A stretch of 64,000 nucleotides of DNA from CAXXOK01 sp963675655 (lineage in GTDB: Bacteria > Bacillota > Clostridia > Christensenellales > Aristaeellaceae): NCBI GenBank assembly GCA_963675655.1, contig OY776489.1, positions 806,001 to 870,000 of the forward strand, given 5' to 3'. The position numbers were made by a program, and so were the translations under genes. Of this stretch, positions 34,106 through 42,482 are shown piece after piece. A model generated the notes under the pieces. That model was not told the DNA's origin. It did no database searches and saw only the letters and a program-made list of their open reading frames with translations. Position 1 is the stretch's first letter. Each line of letters begins with the position of its first letter.

Positions 34106-35653
34106 TTACTGCGCCATGTTGTCGTTGTAGAGCTGGCAGTATTCATCAATGCCCTTGCTCTGCATTTCGGCTACATATTCATCCCAATCGGTATCGATGC
34201 TCTTTTTGCCGGTGAGGAAGGCATCGTTCCACACTTCCCACGCATCACTGAGCGGGGTGGAGAGCATGCCGGCGTCTTCGGCGGTCAGGTCATCGAATTT
34301 CGGGGTTGGCGGTATGGGCTGGATTACGTTGTCCATGGAGGCGACTTCCGCGTTGATGGCGGCGTAGTTCGCATCATACTTGGTCATCTCACGAGCATTG
34401 TACCATACCATCTGGGTAACGTCCGAACCGCAGCCGTACTTCACCTGCAGGGTCTTGTAGACGCCATCGGCGGAGTTAACCAGCTCGTCGCTGTAGGTAA
34501 TTTTGCCGTCCGCATCGGTGGTGTAGGTTACACCATCCACGCCCAGGCACCAGATTTTGGCGGCTTCTTCGGAGAAGAACGCAGCGTCGATAGCACGGAC
34601 AACCTGCTCAAAATCTGCACGGCTGGCAGTGGCAATGGGGAACATGATGCCGCTGCCCGTGGAGCTCTTGGGCTGATGATGCGCGCCCGCAGTGCCTTCC
34701 AGAGACGGATACATGTTCAGGTTGAAGCCTTCGATGGTGGAGGCTGCTTCTACGCCGCCGATCTGATCGTAATAAGCGTAGGTCGCCATGGCGGAACCGG
34801 TCGCCAGCTTCTGGGTCCACATATCGCCGTCAATCGGATCGGCCATTTCGGGATCCAGCAGGCCTTCAGCATAGAGCTTAGCCATGTAGGTAATGTATTC
34901 CTTGTACTGATCGCTGGTGGCGCCATCGAAGTAGGTGCCGGTGGTGTAATCGTAGCTCAGCGTGTAGGAACCGGAAGAGCTGTTCCTGCCCAGGCTGATG
35001 CCGAAGGAAGGCATCGTCATGCGGTACAGAACGCGCGGGCCGGCCAGAATGGTCAGCGGGTAGCTATCCGGATAATCGGCTTTATAGGCTTTGAGAATCG
35101 CGTAGAGATCGTCAAAGGTCTTGGGAGCGGAGAAGCCCTTGGCTGCCAGATAATCTTCGCGGAGAATCAAGCCGCCGTCATAGAAAGGCTTATCGGTCAG
35201 CGAAGGCATATAATACCGTTTGCCATCGCTCAGCGAAAGTGCATCCACAGCATTTGTAAGGCCGAATTCTTCTACACGGGCGTTGAAATTAGGCGTCCAA
35301 TCACTGTAATCGCTGATCGGCACCAGCGCACCGTTGAGCGCAAGCGAGCCGTTTTCACCGGCCGTGGTCTGGTAGAGAATCACATCAGGGGTGTTGGTTC
35401 CGGTATTGAGCGCCAGTGAAACCTTAGTGGAATAGTCCGCAATCGGGATCACTTCAAAAGTGAAATCGACATTAAACTGCTCCTCAATGGTTTGGACTGC
35501 CAGCCAATCCTCCTGGAAAGGCAGGGTCGCGTTGTCGGAGTAATACAGTGTGATCTTGATGGGTTCTTCGCTGGTGGTTTCTGCAACAGCAGCGAAGGAC
35601 GCACAGGACAGAATCATCATTACAGTAAGTGCGAGTGCCAGTAGTTTTTTCAT
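34106..35653 (-). CDS. CUT1 solute-binding protein, candidate muropeptide-sugar binder
   Basis: A 515-residue extracellular binding protein of the LplA/YtcQ class. The signal peptide (MKKLLALALTVMMILSC, then ASFAAVAE) ends at an A-x-A site and has at best a poor lipobox. PDVILYQTTAGENG, GALVPISDYSDWTPN and YMPSLTDKPFYDGGLILRED are typical of the group. Tyr and Trp residues are frequent, as in carbohydrate binders. It is first in the operon binding protein-LplB-LplC-murQ, so I infer a MurNAc-type ligand; the family alone does not show this. AGGAGGGG precedes the ATG. Confidence 0.88.
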   Translation of the reverse strand: MKKLLALALTVMMILSCASFAAVAETTSEEPIKITLYYSDNATLPFQEDWLAVQTIEEQFNVDFTFEVIPIADYSTKVSLALNTGTNTPDVILYQTTAGENGSLALNGALVPISDYSDWTPNFNARVEEFGLTNAVDALSLSDGKRYYMPSLTDKPFYDGGLILREDYLAAKGFSAPKTFDDLYAILKAYKADYPDSYPLTILAGPRVLYRMTMPSFGISLGRNSSSGSYTLSYDYTTGTYFDGATSDQYKEYITYMAKLYAEGLLDPEMADPIDGDMWTQKLATGSAMATYAYYDQIGGVEAASTIEGFNLNMYPSLEGTAGAHHQPKSSTGSGIMFPIATASRADFEQVVRAIDAAFFSEEAAKIWCLGVDGVTYTTDADGKITYSDELVNSADGVYKTLQVKYGCGSDVTQMVWYNAREMTKYDANYAAINAEVASMDNVIQPIPPTPKFDDLTAEDAGMLSTPLSDAWEVWNDAFLTGKKSIDTDWDEYVAEMQSKGIDEYCQLYNDNMAQ

Positions 35654-35746
35654 GGATTCCCCTCCTCAAACGATATTGACAACAGTTCTTGGGTAAACAA
35701 AATTTCACAATTTTCTCACGTGATCGAACTATTGTTTTACGGCGTA

Positions 35747-35775
35747 AGTGTAAATTTGTTTCAAAAACCCGTCAA
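35747..35775 (-). promoter_or_regulatory. promoter of the binding protein-permease-murQ operon
   Basis: On the minus strand TTGACG (35775-35770) and TACACT (35752-35747) are spaced by 17 bp, about 95 bases before the first gene. The remaining upstream sequence to 36039 is AT-rich and holds no gene I can support. Confidence 0.7.
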
Positions 35776-36039
35776 GAGGGAGGGGGTATTTTGACACATT
35801 GCACTGTTTTGTTATTTAATTTTTGTTAAATTTGCATTATTTCTTGCTTTTTTACACAGGCGAGAACAATCACCAACGGCGATGCCGATAGACTTTCTGA
35901 AATTTTACACCGTATGAAACCGGCGATCCCTTCCATGGTGTTTCATCGATGTAACCGGGCGCAGGTAATGAACCGCTGCCAAACAACGGAAACCTGCTTT
36001 CCCACACAAAGCATAGAGAAGCGTAACAAACAACCATAC

Positions 36040-36387
36040 AATCCAGCGCAAGACTATATGGGGGGCGATGATTTTGTGAAAGACCGTCAAAGTAATGGTA
36101 AAAAGCTGCGATGGCGCAATATCATTGATACGTACACCCGGGAATGTCTTGCCAGCGTTCCTCGCAGGCGTTGGAAACATTAACAGATCATTAAAACCGT
36201 ATCCGGTTTATTTGTAACCCGGGGATGCCCTTGTTTAGCTGTGCGGCGACAAAGCCGTGAGTTTACCGCTAAAGCATTGCAGCAATGGCTACATCATCTG
36301 GATGTATCTACCGCCTATATGCAAAGCCCTTGGGAAAACGGATACTGTGAAACCCGCACCTTAAAAACCAGGAACGCGAAGCGTTAA
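36040..36387 (+). pseudogene. remnant of an IS3-family transposase (OrfB)
   Basis: Two pieces in different frames match the rve catalytic core of IS3-type OrfB. The first (about 36058-36165) reads DDFVKDRQSNGKKLRW, then DTYTRECLAS, compared with D-F-V-x-D-x-x-x-x-G-x-x-x-R in the family. The second (36259-36387) reads EFTAKALQQWLHHLDVSTAY, then SPWENGYCET, the region around the last catalytic Glu. About 90 intervening bases are scrambled and no terminal repeats are visible, so it is long dead. Weak traces of the C terminus may extend to 36520. Confidence 0.75.
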
Positions 36388-36527
36388 GAAAGCAGCCTTG
36401 TGCGAAACGGTTTTTACGCAGCAGAAATACAATCCCACCCACTCATAATCCCCTAATGCCCGAATCCACCCTGATACGCAACAACCGACTGCTCTGCACC
36501 AGCATTGGACGCTGACCGGTATCGCCA

Positions 36528-37562
36528 TTATGGCTTGTGAAGATATTTTACGCTCTGTCTTCGGATAATCTGATAAGGCATGCGAAACTCAACTCGCTCC
36601 TTTTCAGGATTATGAATAAAATCAAATAGCATCTCCGCAGCCTTAACGCCTTGCTCAAAGGTGGCATGACGCAGGGTGGTGAGTGTCGGTCGCACGACAG
36701 AAGCCATTTCCGTATCATCAATGCCTGCAACTGAAATTTGATCGGGAATCATGATGTTATTATCCTGCATAAACTCCATGGCCCCAACGGCAATGTTATC
36801 ACAGGCGCACAGAATGGCTGTGGGCAGCGCCGGGCATTCTTGATAGAGGTGTTCCATGGTTTTATAACCACTTTCAATTGTAAAATCATCACAGAAGTAT
36901 ACCAGCGATTCTTTATAAGGAAGGTTGTTCTCCGCCAGTCCTTTCTTATAGCCTTCAAAACGCTTGCGTCCGGCGGAAGGGTCAAACTGCGGGCCGGCTA
37001 AAAAGGCAATGGAGCGATGACCCATGTTATAGAATACATTGACCATATCACATACCGCTTGCCGATTATCAATGTTTACTACGCCATATGAACAGGAAAA
37101 GGAATCCGGAGGCTCAGGATCCTGACACACAAAGACAACGGGACGGTGATTTCTTTTCACCCACATCAAGTGCTGATCCGTCACATGTGCATTGGAAAAG
37201 ATGATGCCATCCACACGCTTTTCCTTTAACAGGTTAAAGTAGTGCATTTCCTTGTTGATGTCCATGGCTGTATCACAAACAATCAGACTGTATCCTCGTA
37301 ACCACGCTACACTGTCTATGCCACGTAAAATTCGCCCAAAAATGTTATTGGAGATGTCCGGCAACATGACCCCGATGAATTTATTGGATTTTCGCGCAGC
37401 TCTGCTGGCTATTTGATTGGGCTTATAACCCAGCTTCTCAATTGAGGCTTTGACCGCCACACGGACCTCTGAGGACACAAATGGATGATTATTGAGCACC
37501 CTTGATACTGTCGATATTGAAACTTGCGCATCCTTTGCTACATCTTGAATTGTGATGGCCAT
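36528..37562 (-). CDS. LacI-family transcriptional regulator of the beta-fructoside locus
   Basis: A 344-residue LacI protein. The helix-turn-helix (ITIQDVAKDAQVSISTVSRV and LNNHPFVSSEVR) and hinge (YKPNQIASRAARKSN) are intact, followed by the periplasmic-binding-type ligand domain (IGVMLPDISNNIFGRILRGI, VDGIIFSNAHV, AILCACDNIAVGAMEFM). The ATG at 37562 follows GAGG; an upstream frame lacks a site. It is divergent from the GH32-type gene at 37756 and probably represses it in the absence of its sugar. Confidence 0.9.
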   Translation of the reverse strand: MAITIQDVAKDAQVSISTVSRVLNNHPFVSSEVRVAVKASIEKLGYKPNQIASRAARKSNKFIGVMLPDISNNIFGRILRGIDSVAWLRGYSLIVCDTAMDINKEMHYFNLLKEKRVDGIIFSNAHVTDQHLMWVKRNHRPVVFVCQDPEPPDSFSCSYGVVNIDNRQAVCDMVNVFYNMGHRSIAFLAGPQFDPSAGRKRFEGYKKGLAENNLPYKESLVYFCDDFTIESGYKTMEHLYQECPALPTAILCACDNIAVGAMEFMQDNNIMIPDQISVAGIDDTEMASVVRPTLTTLRHATFEQGVKAAEMLFDFIHNPEKERVEFRMPYQIIRRQSVKYLHKP

Positions 37563-37618
37563 GAATTCAGCACCTCTTTTCAGAAAACAAAGCAAATTTG
37601 TTGTGAAAATATATGAAA

Positions 37619-37647
37619 ACAGTACCATTGATTGCACGTTTAGTCAA
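37619..37647 (-). promoter_or_regulatory. promoter of the LacI regulator gene
   Basis: On the minus strand TTGACT (37647-37642) and TACTGT (37624-37619) have a 17-bp spacer, 57 bases before the start codon. A weaker plus-strand candidate for the divergent operon (TTGTCG at 37651-37656, GATAAA at 37676-37681, spacer 19) lies next to it. Confidence 0.55.
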
Positions 37648-37755
37648 TACTTGTCGTTCATATCGAGTTTCGGACGATAAAGATTAGATATTGCGGCAAT
37701 GGACGCCATGTCACATCAGGTGTATTATTGTCCTATATTGAAAGGGGAACTCAAT

Positions 37756-39234
37756 ATGGATAGTATGTTTTATCAACCTGATAAGGGTTGGGTAGGCGAT
37801 TTAATTCCGTTTTCATATCATGGCGAATTCTATCTGTATTATTTACACGACGAGAGAATCGGTAAAACGGCTGATGATTACGGTTTTGGGACTACGTGGA
37901 ATCTTTTAATTACAAAAGATGGTACTGATATACGCGATATGGGTGTTGTGCTTCCCACCGGCGGCTATGATGACAATGATTTAAGTTGTTATACAGGCTC
38001 TGTCATTGCGGATCCAAATGGACGATTTCATATGTTTTACACAGCGCAGAATGCGCAAAACCCAAAATATTGGCTGGATGGCAAGCAAATACAATATATT
38101 ATGCACGCTACGAGCGATGATTTGCTCCATTGGGAAAAGCACTACGAAAGCACTTTTTGTGCCACCGGAGACATCTATGAGCCCTTTGATTGGCGTGACC
38201 CCTATGTATATTACAGTGAGCAGGAAAGCTGCTATCATATGCTACTGGCTGCACGTCTTAAAAATTCCCCCGCAAAAACTGGCGGATGTATAGCGCTTTG
38301 CAAATCCGAGGACTTATGGCACTGGTCGATAGAAGAACCTTTCTATGCACCGCATGCGTTCATGACCCACGAGTGTCCCGACCTGTTTCAAATGGGTGAA
38401 TGGTGGTATCTGGTTTTCTCTACCTTTTCTGAGCGCTTTATTACTCACTATCGCATATCGCGCTCGCCAAGCGGACCATGGACAGCCCCCACTGAGGACA
38501 GCTTTGATGGCAGAGCTTTCTATGCTGCGAAAACAGCTGCCATAGATGGCGAGAGATGGGCGTTTGCCTGGGTCCCCTCCAGACGCGGCGAACGTGACGA
38601 AGGACAATGGGAGTGGGCAGGCGCATTGGCAATGCATAAGCTAGGCCAACGCGATAATGGGCAGCTGATCACCAGTATTCCTCCGCGCTATATTCATGCA
38701 TTTTCAAACACGCTTGCCATCATGGATGCCGATGAACAGCCCATTGCTTCTGATCAACCCTTAACGCTGGACGCGTCCTGCGGTGCAGCCAGTCTTAACC
38801 TGACTGGGTTGCCCAAACAATGCATGATTGAAGCCGAGATCAAATACACCTCCGAAATCCGAAGCTTTGGTGTCGCTATCCGGCAGGATGCGTTCTATGA
38901 AGACGGCTACTTCTTCCGCGTCGAGCCGTTCTACAATCGAATCGTCTTTGACCTGTGGCCGCGCAGAAAGCCTGGGGTCAACCAATGGTATCTGGATGGC
39001 GACAAGGCATTCTTGCCCGAATTGGAAAGGCCATATCGATTGCAGGACAAGCAAACCGTGCACATGCGGTTACTCATTGATGGAAATATTTGTACTTGTT
39101 ACTTAGACGACGCTGTTGCCCTCACCACGCGAATCTACAATTTGCATGGAAAGGGATGGAGTATTTTTGCACGGGACGGCAGCATAACCGTATCAAACCT
39201 AAAACTTTTCATTCAGAATTCTCATCACTTATAG
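37756..39234 (+). CDS. GH32-type beta-fructosidase-like protein, cytosolic, divergent nucleophile block
   Basis: A 492-residue five-bladed propeller glycosidase of the GH32/GH43 superfamily. The canonical WMNDPNG block is replaced by GWVGDLIPFSYHGEFYLYYL, keeping the Asp nucleophile. The transition-state Asp is in DWRDPYVYY and the acid/base Glu in HECPDLFQMGEWWYLVFS. A C-terminal beta-sandwich (from about residue 340) ends GWSIFARDGSITVSNLKL. No signal peptide. AAAGGGGA precedes the ATG at 37756; an in-frame ATG at 37699 has none. It is first in an operon with a CUT1 importer, so it probably hydrolyses imported fructo-oligosaccharides; exact substrate unknown. Confidence 0.8.
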   Translation: MDSMFYQPDKGWVGDLIPFSYHGEFYLYYLHDERIGKTADDYGFGTTWNLLITKDGTDIRDMGVVLPTGGYDDNDLSCYTGSVIADPNGRFHMFYTAQNAQNPKYWLDGKQIQYIMHATSDDLLHWEKHYESTFCATGDIYEPFDWRDPYVYYSEQESCYHMLLAARLKNSPAKTGGCIALCKSEDLWHWSIEEPFYAPHAFMTHECPDLFQMGEWWYLVFSTFSERFITHYRISRSPSGPWTAPTEDSFDGRAFYAAKTAAIDGERWAFAWVPSRRGERDEGQWEWAGALAMHKLGQRDNGQLITSIPPRYIHAFSNTLAIMDADEQPIASDQPLTLDASCGAASLNLTGLPKQCMIEAEIKYTSEIRSFGVAIRQDAFYEDGYFFRVEPFYNRIVFDLWPRRKPGVNQWYLDGDKAFLPELERPYRLQDKQTVHMRLLIDGNICTCYLDDAVALTTRIYNLHGKGWSIFARDGSITVSNLKLFIQNSHHL

Positions 39235-39269
39235 GAAGTGGTAGAATATATTGACAGGAGGAATCTCAC

Positions 39270-40547
39270 ATGAAAAAGGCAACAATGATCCTGGCTCTGA
39301 TGCTGGCTGTGCTGCTGATAACCGGCAGTTTTAGCACAGCGTTAGCCGCGCAAGACCCTGTAACCATTACCTATTTCTCCTCGAAATCCGCAACCGATGA
39401 AACTGTTGTGACATTACAACTATTGGCCGATATGTACAATGAGGCGGGCGGCAACATAAACTTTGTTGTTGAAAACGCAGCCGATCGTCCATCCTACGAT
39501 CAGAAACTTCGCACCATGATTACAGGTGGGCAGATCCCCGATATGTATGATATCGACCCCACCCCCTTTGCAGTAGAACTGGAGGACGCCGGTCTGCTCC
39601 TTGACATGGAAGCCTTCCTGAAAGAGATCGGCGAATATGACTCCTACATCCCTCTGTCCATCAACTATGGTCGCCTGCCCGATGGCAGCCTGCCCAGCAT
39701 TCCGTTGGAATTTTCAACCGAGATGATCTGGTACAACACAGATATGTTTGAGGCATGCGGTCTTGAAAAACCCGCCACGTTTGACGAGTTCCTCAACTGC
39801 TGCGCAGTGCTGGCTGCAAACGGGTATACTCCCATTGCGATTGCAGGCGCAGATGCATGGCCGCTGCTTCGGCACATTGCAATGGTTCCCTTCCGTTTGG
39901 CCGGTAACGATTACCTGAATCAGCTCGCAACGGGCGAAGCCAAAATGAGCGACGAAATTGGTATGCAGACCCTTGAGTTTATGGCTGAAGTGGGTCAATA
40001 TTATCAGCTTGGCTTCTCCTCTGCCGACCTTGCCTCTGCCATGAATCTGTTCCTGTCTGGAAAGGCCGCTATGTATGGCATTGGCGTATGGGAACTGAAT
40101 AGTTTCATTAATCGCCCCGAAGGGTTGAATGTGGATTATTTCTACATGCCCACGATGGATGGTGCCGTTACCACACCCAATGAGTATTGGGCATTTGGAG
40201 GCATTGGCTTGACCGCAAACCCCGAAAAATTTGACGGTGAACTGAAAGAATTCATGACCTACATCGTTAAAAATTACAGCCCCCTGTATATGTCCCGTCA
40301 GCATTTTGCACCGCAGGTCGTTGAAGACGTGGATACCTCAGCCTTTGACCCGCTCTTCCTGAGTATTAAGGATGATATGGAGAACATCGGCGAGATTTCA
40401 ACCCGTCCGTGGGACGTCGTGCTTCACGAAGATGTCATTGCCACATTGAATGACAACCTGCCTGGATTGTGCATGGGTGAAGTATCCCCTGAAGAAGTCG
40501 CAGCCATTATGGACGACGTTCTGGCCGAACACGCCACCGGTAACTGA
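39270..40547 (+). CDS. CUT1 solute-binding protein of the fructoside locus
   Basis: A 425-residue MalE-type binding protein. The signal peptide (ILALMLAVLLITGSFSTALA) ends at an A-x-A site before AQDP and has no lipobox Cys. Family blocks include ITGGQIPDMYDIDPTPFAVEL, LSINYGRLPDGSLPSIPLEF, MIWYNTDMFEACGLEKPATF and FLSGKAAMYGIGVWELNSF. It should deliver oligosaccharide to the two permeases encoded downstream. It starts 35 bases after the GH32-type gene and is followed by a perfect hairpin before the first permease. Confidence 0.9.
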   Translation: MKKATMILALMLAVLLITGSFSTALAAQDPVTITYFSSKSATDETVVTLQLLADMYNEAGGNINFVVENAADRPSYDQKLRTMITGGQIPDMYDIDPTPFAVELEDAGLLLDMEAFLKEIGEYDSYIPLSINYGRLPDGSLPSIPLEFSTEMIWYNTDMFEACGLEKPATFDEFLNCCAVLAANGYTPIAIAGADAWPLLRHIAMVPFRLAGNDYLNQLATGEAKMSDEIGMQTLEFMAEVGQYYQLGFSSADLASAMNLFLSGKAAMYGIGVWELNSFINRPEGLNVDYFYMPTMDGAVTTPNEYWAFGGIGLTANPEKFDGELKEFMTYIVKNYSPLYMSRQHFAPQVVEDVDTSAFDPLFLSIKDDMENIGEISTRPWDVVLHEDVIATLNDNLPGLCMGEVSPEEVAAIMDDVLAEHATGN

Positions 40548-40560
40548 ATATAGGGCATTG

Positions 40561-40592
40561 CCTCGTGAGACCAGCATGCCGGTCTCACGAGG
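40561..40592 (+). other. perfect hairpin after the binding-protein gene
   Basis: CCTCGTGAGACC and GGTCTCACGAGG form a perfect 12-bp stem over an 8-base loop, 13 bases after the stop. No T-tract follows. It probably protects the upstream mRNA or limits read-through to the permeases. Confidence 0.75.
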
Positions 40593-40643
40593 TATGGCTT
40601 ATAACAAAGGGCAACGATCGTTGCATATGAGGGGTGTTCAGAT

Positions 40644-41510
40644 ATGAGTGTTTTACGAAACAAGAAAGCAATCATCTTTTTCTTGTTGCCTGCGCTGTTA
40701 GTGTACTCCATCATCGTGATGGTGCCCATCGCACAATCCATATATTATAGCCTGTTCCAATGGAGCGGTATTGGTAAGCCTGCTTTTATTGGACTGGACA
40801 ATTTTGAAAAATTAGTGTCTGACCGCGTATTCTTCATCGCCTTAAAGAACAACATCTTATATATTCTTATTGTTGTTAGCATGCAAGTTTTAGTTGGCTT
40901 CACAGCCGCGCTTATCCTTACCTATGTTCGAAAAGCCAGAAGCTTTATCCAAACCATTTACTATATTCCCTCGGTCATCACCGTCATCGCGATAGCACAG
41001 CTCTTTCGTGCCTTCTACTCCGTTGAACCATTGGGACTTTTCAACATCTTTCGGCAATGGGTTGGCCTTAGCCCAATTGCGTTTTTGAGCGATTTTAAAA
41101 CGGTGCTTGCTTCTGTTGCTGCCGTGGAGGGCTGGCAATATATAGGTATCTACATGCTAATATTCTATTCCGCACTAACGTCCATCTCGGAAGACATTGT
41201 AGAAGCCGCACATATCGACGGCGCCAACGAAAGGCAACAGTTACTTTGGATTAAAATCCCATGCATCTCCAACATCATTGGCCTGTCGCTGATTTTGAGC
41301 TTGGTGGGCGCCCTTCGCGGTTTTGCTGCACCTTTGTTCTTAACCAATGGCGGACCAAACAACCGCAGCGAAATCTTAGCGACTTTCATGTATAAAAAAG
41401 CTTTTTCCAGCCGTATGCTTGGCTATGGCAGCGCGATTGCCGTGGTTATTATCATCATCAGTTTAGTTGGTGTTTTGCTGATCAACCGCTATACAAATCA
41501 GGAAGAGTAG
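40644..41510 (+). CDS. CUT1 ABC transporter permease (MalF/UgpA type)
   Basis: A 288-residue six-span permease. FFLLPALLVYSIIVMVPIAQ forms the first span, and IVEAAHIDGANERQQLLWIKIP is the EAA-loop. It starts 51 bases beyond the hairpin with GAGGGG upstream and is followed after 4 bases by its MalG partner. No ATPase is encoded here. Confidence 0.92.
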   Translation: MSVLRNKKAIIFFLLPALLVYSIIVMVPIAQSIYYSLFQWSGIGKPAFIGLDNFEKLVSDRVFFIALKNNILYILIVVSMQVLVGFTAALILTYVRKARSFIQTIYYIPSVITVIAIAQLFRAFYSVEPLGLFNIFRQWVGLSPIAFLSDFKTVLASVAAVEGWQYIGIYMLIFYSALTSISEDIVEAAHIDGANERQQLLWIKIPCISNIIGLSLILSLVGALRGFAAPLFLTNGGPNNRSEILATFMYKKAFSSRMLGYGSAIAVVIIIISLVGVLLINRYTNQEE

Positions 41511-41514
41511 GGCG

Positions 41515-42360
41515 ATGCAAATGAAAACAATCTTACAAAAAAAGAAGCTGCGCGTTCTGTTTTGGGGGATCTTGTTATTATTCCTGGTGATGCAAGCCTA
41601 TCCTGTCGTATGGCTTGTTACCTCGAGCTTTAAACCCAATCTTCAAATCGCCAGCGAACCTTTCGCCTTGCCTGTCGGTCTCACATTGGAAAACTATCAA
41701 AACGTGATTCTGAAAAGCAATATATTCACGTACATTAAAAACAGTACGATCGTATCGGGTATATCCTTGCTGGCCATCGTCATATTCAGCAGCATGGCTT
41801 CGTTTGCGATCAGCAAAATGATCTTTCGGGGATCAAAGAGAATCTTTGAGTATTTCCTGATCGGTCTGACGATTCCCTATGCCGTAACATTGATTCCATT
41901 GTATATCATGTATTCAAAGGTCGGATTCATAGACACCTATCTATCGGTTATCTTTCCCTTGGTCGCGTTCCAGCTTCCCGTTTCGGTACTCCTGTTCACA
42001 AATTTTTACCGTTTCATCCCTAATGCCATTATCGAAGCAGCTATCATCGACGGAACGAGCATTTGGGGTATTTACTTCAAAATAATCACCCCGCTATCCG
42101 TCAACACCATCGTAACCGTGCTGGCTATGAACTTTATCACCGTATGGAACGATTATACCTTCAGTCTCGTTTTCCTTAACAGCAACAGTATGAAAACCAT
42201 CTCCGTCGGCCTGCAGGATTTTATTGGTGCAAGAGGATTAACGGACTGGGGGGCAACATTTGCCTCCATTTGCATAACAACACTGCCTACTTTGGCACTG
42301 TATTTCATCTTGAACAAGAAAATCACCAGCGGAATGACACTGGGTGCGGTTAAGTCCTAA
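41515..42360 (+). CDS. CUT1 ABC transporter permease (MalG/UgpE type)
   Basis: A 281-residue six-span permease. The first span is LFWGILLLFLVMQAYPVVWL, the EAA-loop reads AIIEAAIIDGTSIWGIYFKI, and the end is the typical KKITSGMTLGAVKS. An ATG at 41515 and another at 41521 are both possible; AGTAGGG is close to the first. It is last in the operon GH32-binding protein-permease-permease. No strong terminator is evident in the 122 bases before the convergent GH32 gene. Confidence 0.92.
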   Translation: MQMKTILQKKKLRVLFWGILLLFLVMQAYPVVWLVTSSFKPNLQIASEPFALPVGLTLENYQNVILKSNIFTYIKNSTIVSGISLLAIVIFSSMASFAISKMIFRGSKRIFEYFLIGLTIPYAVTLIPLYIMYSKVGFIDTYLSVIFPLVAFQLPVSVLLFTNFYRFIPNAIIEAAIIDGTSIWGIYFKIITPLSVNTIVTVLAMNFITVWNDYTFSLVFLNSNSMKTISVGLQDFIGARGLTDWGATFASICITTLPTLALYFILNKKITSGMTLGAVKS

Positions 42361-42482
42361 AGGCGCGCAGCGCCTCTGCCGCTAGCCCCGTGGTCTCCCG
42401 GATGCTCTCGTTTCTGAATGCCGGCGCAGCCTAGCGCCCAAAGGCGTACCATCGTAACCGCATGAAAATCCCTCCAGAGCGT

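Noticed and set aside
34100..35419. Plus-strand frame of 439 codons opposite the murQ-operon binding protein
   Set aside because: Complementary-strand shadow; the minus-strand frame has signal peptide, ribosome site and family motifs.
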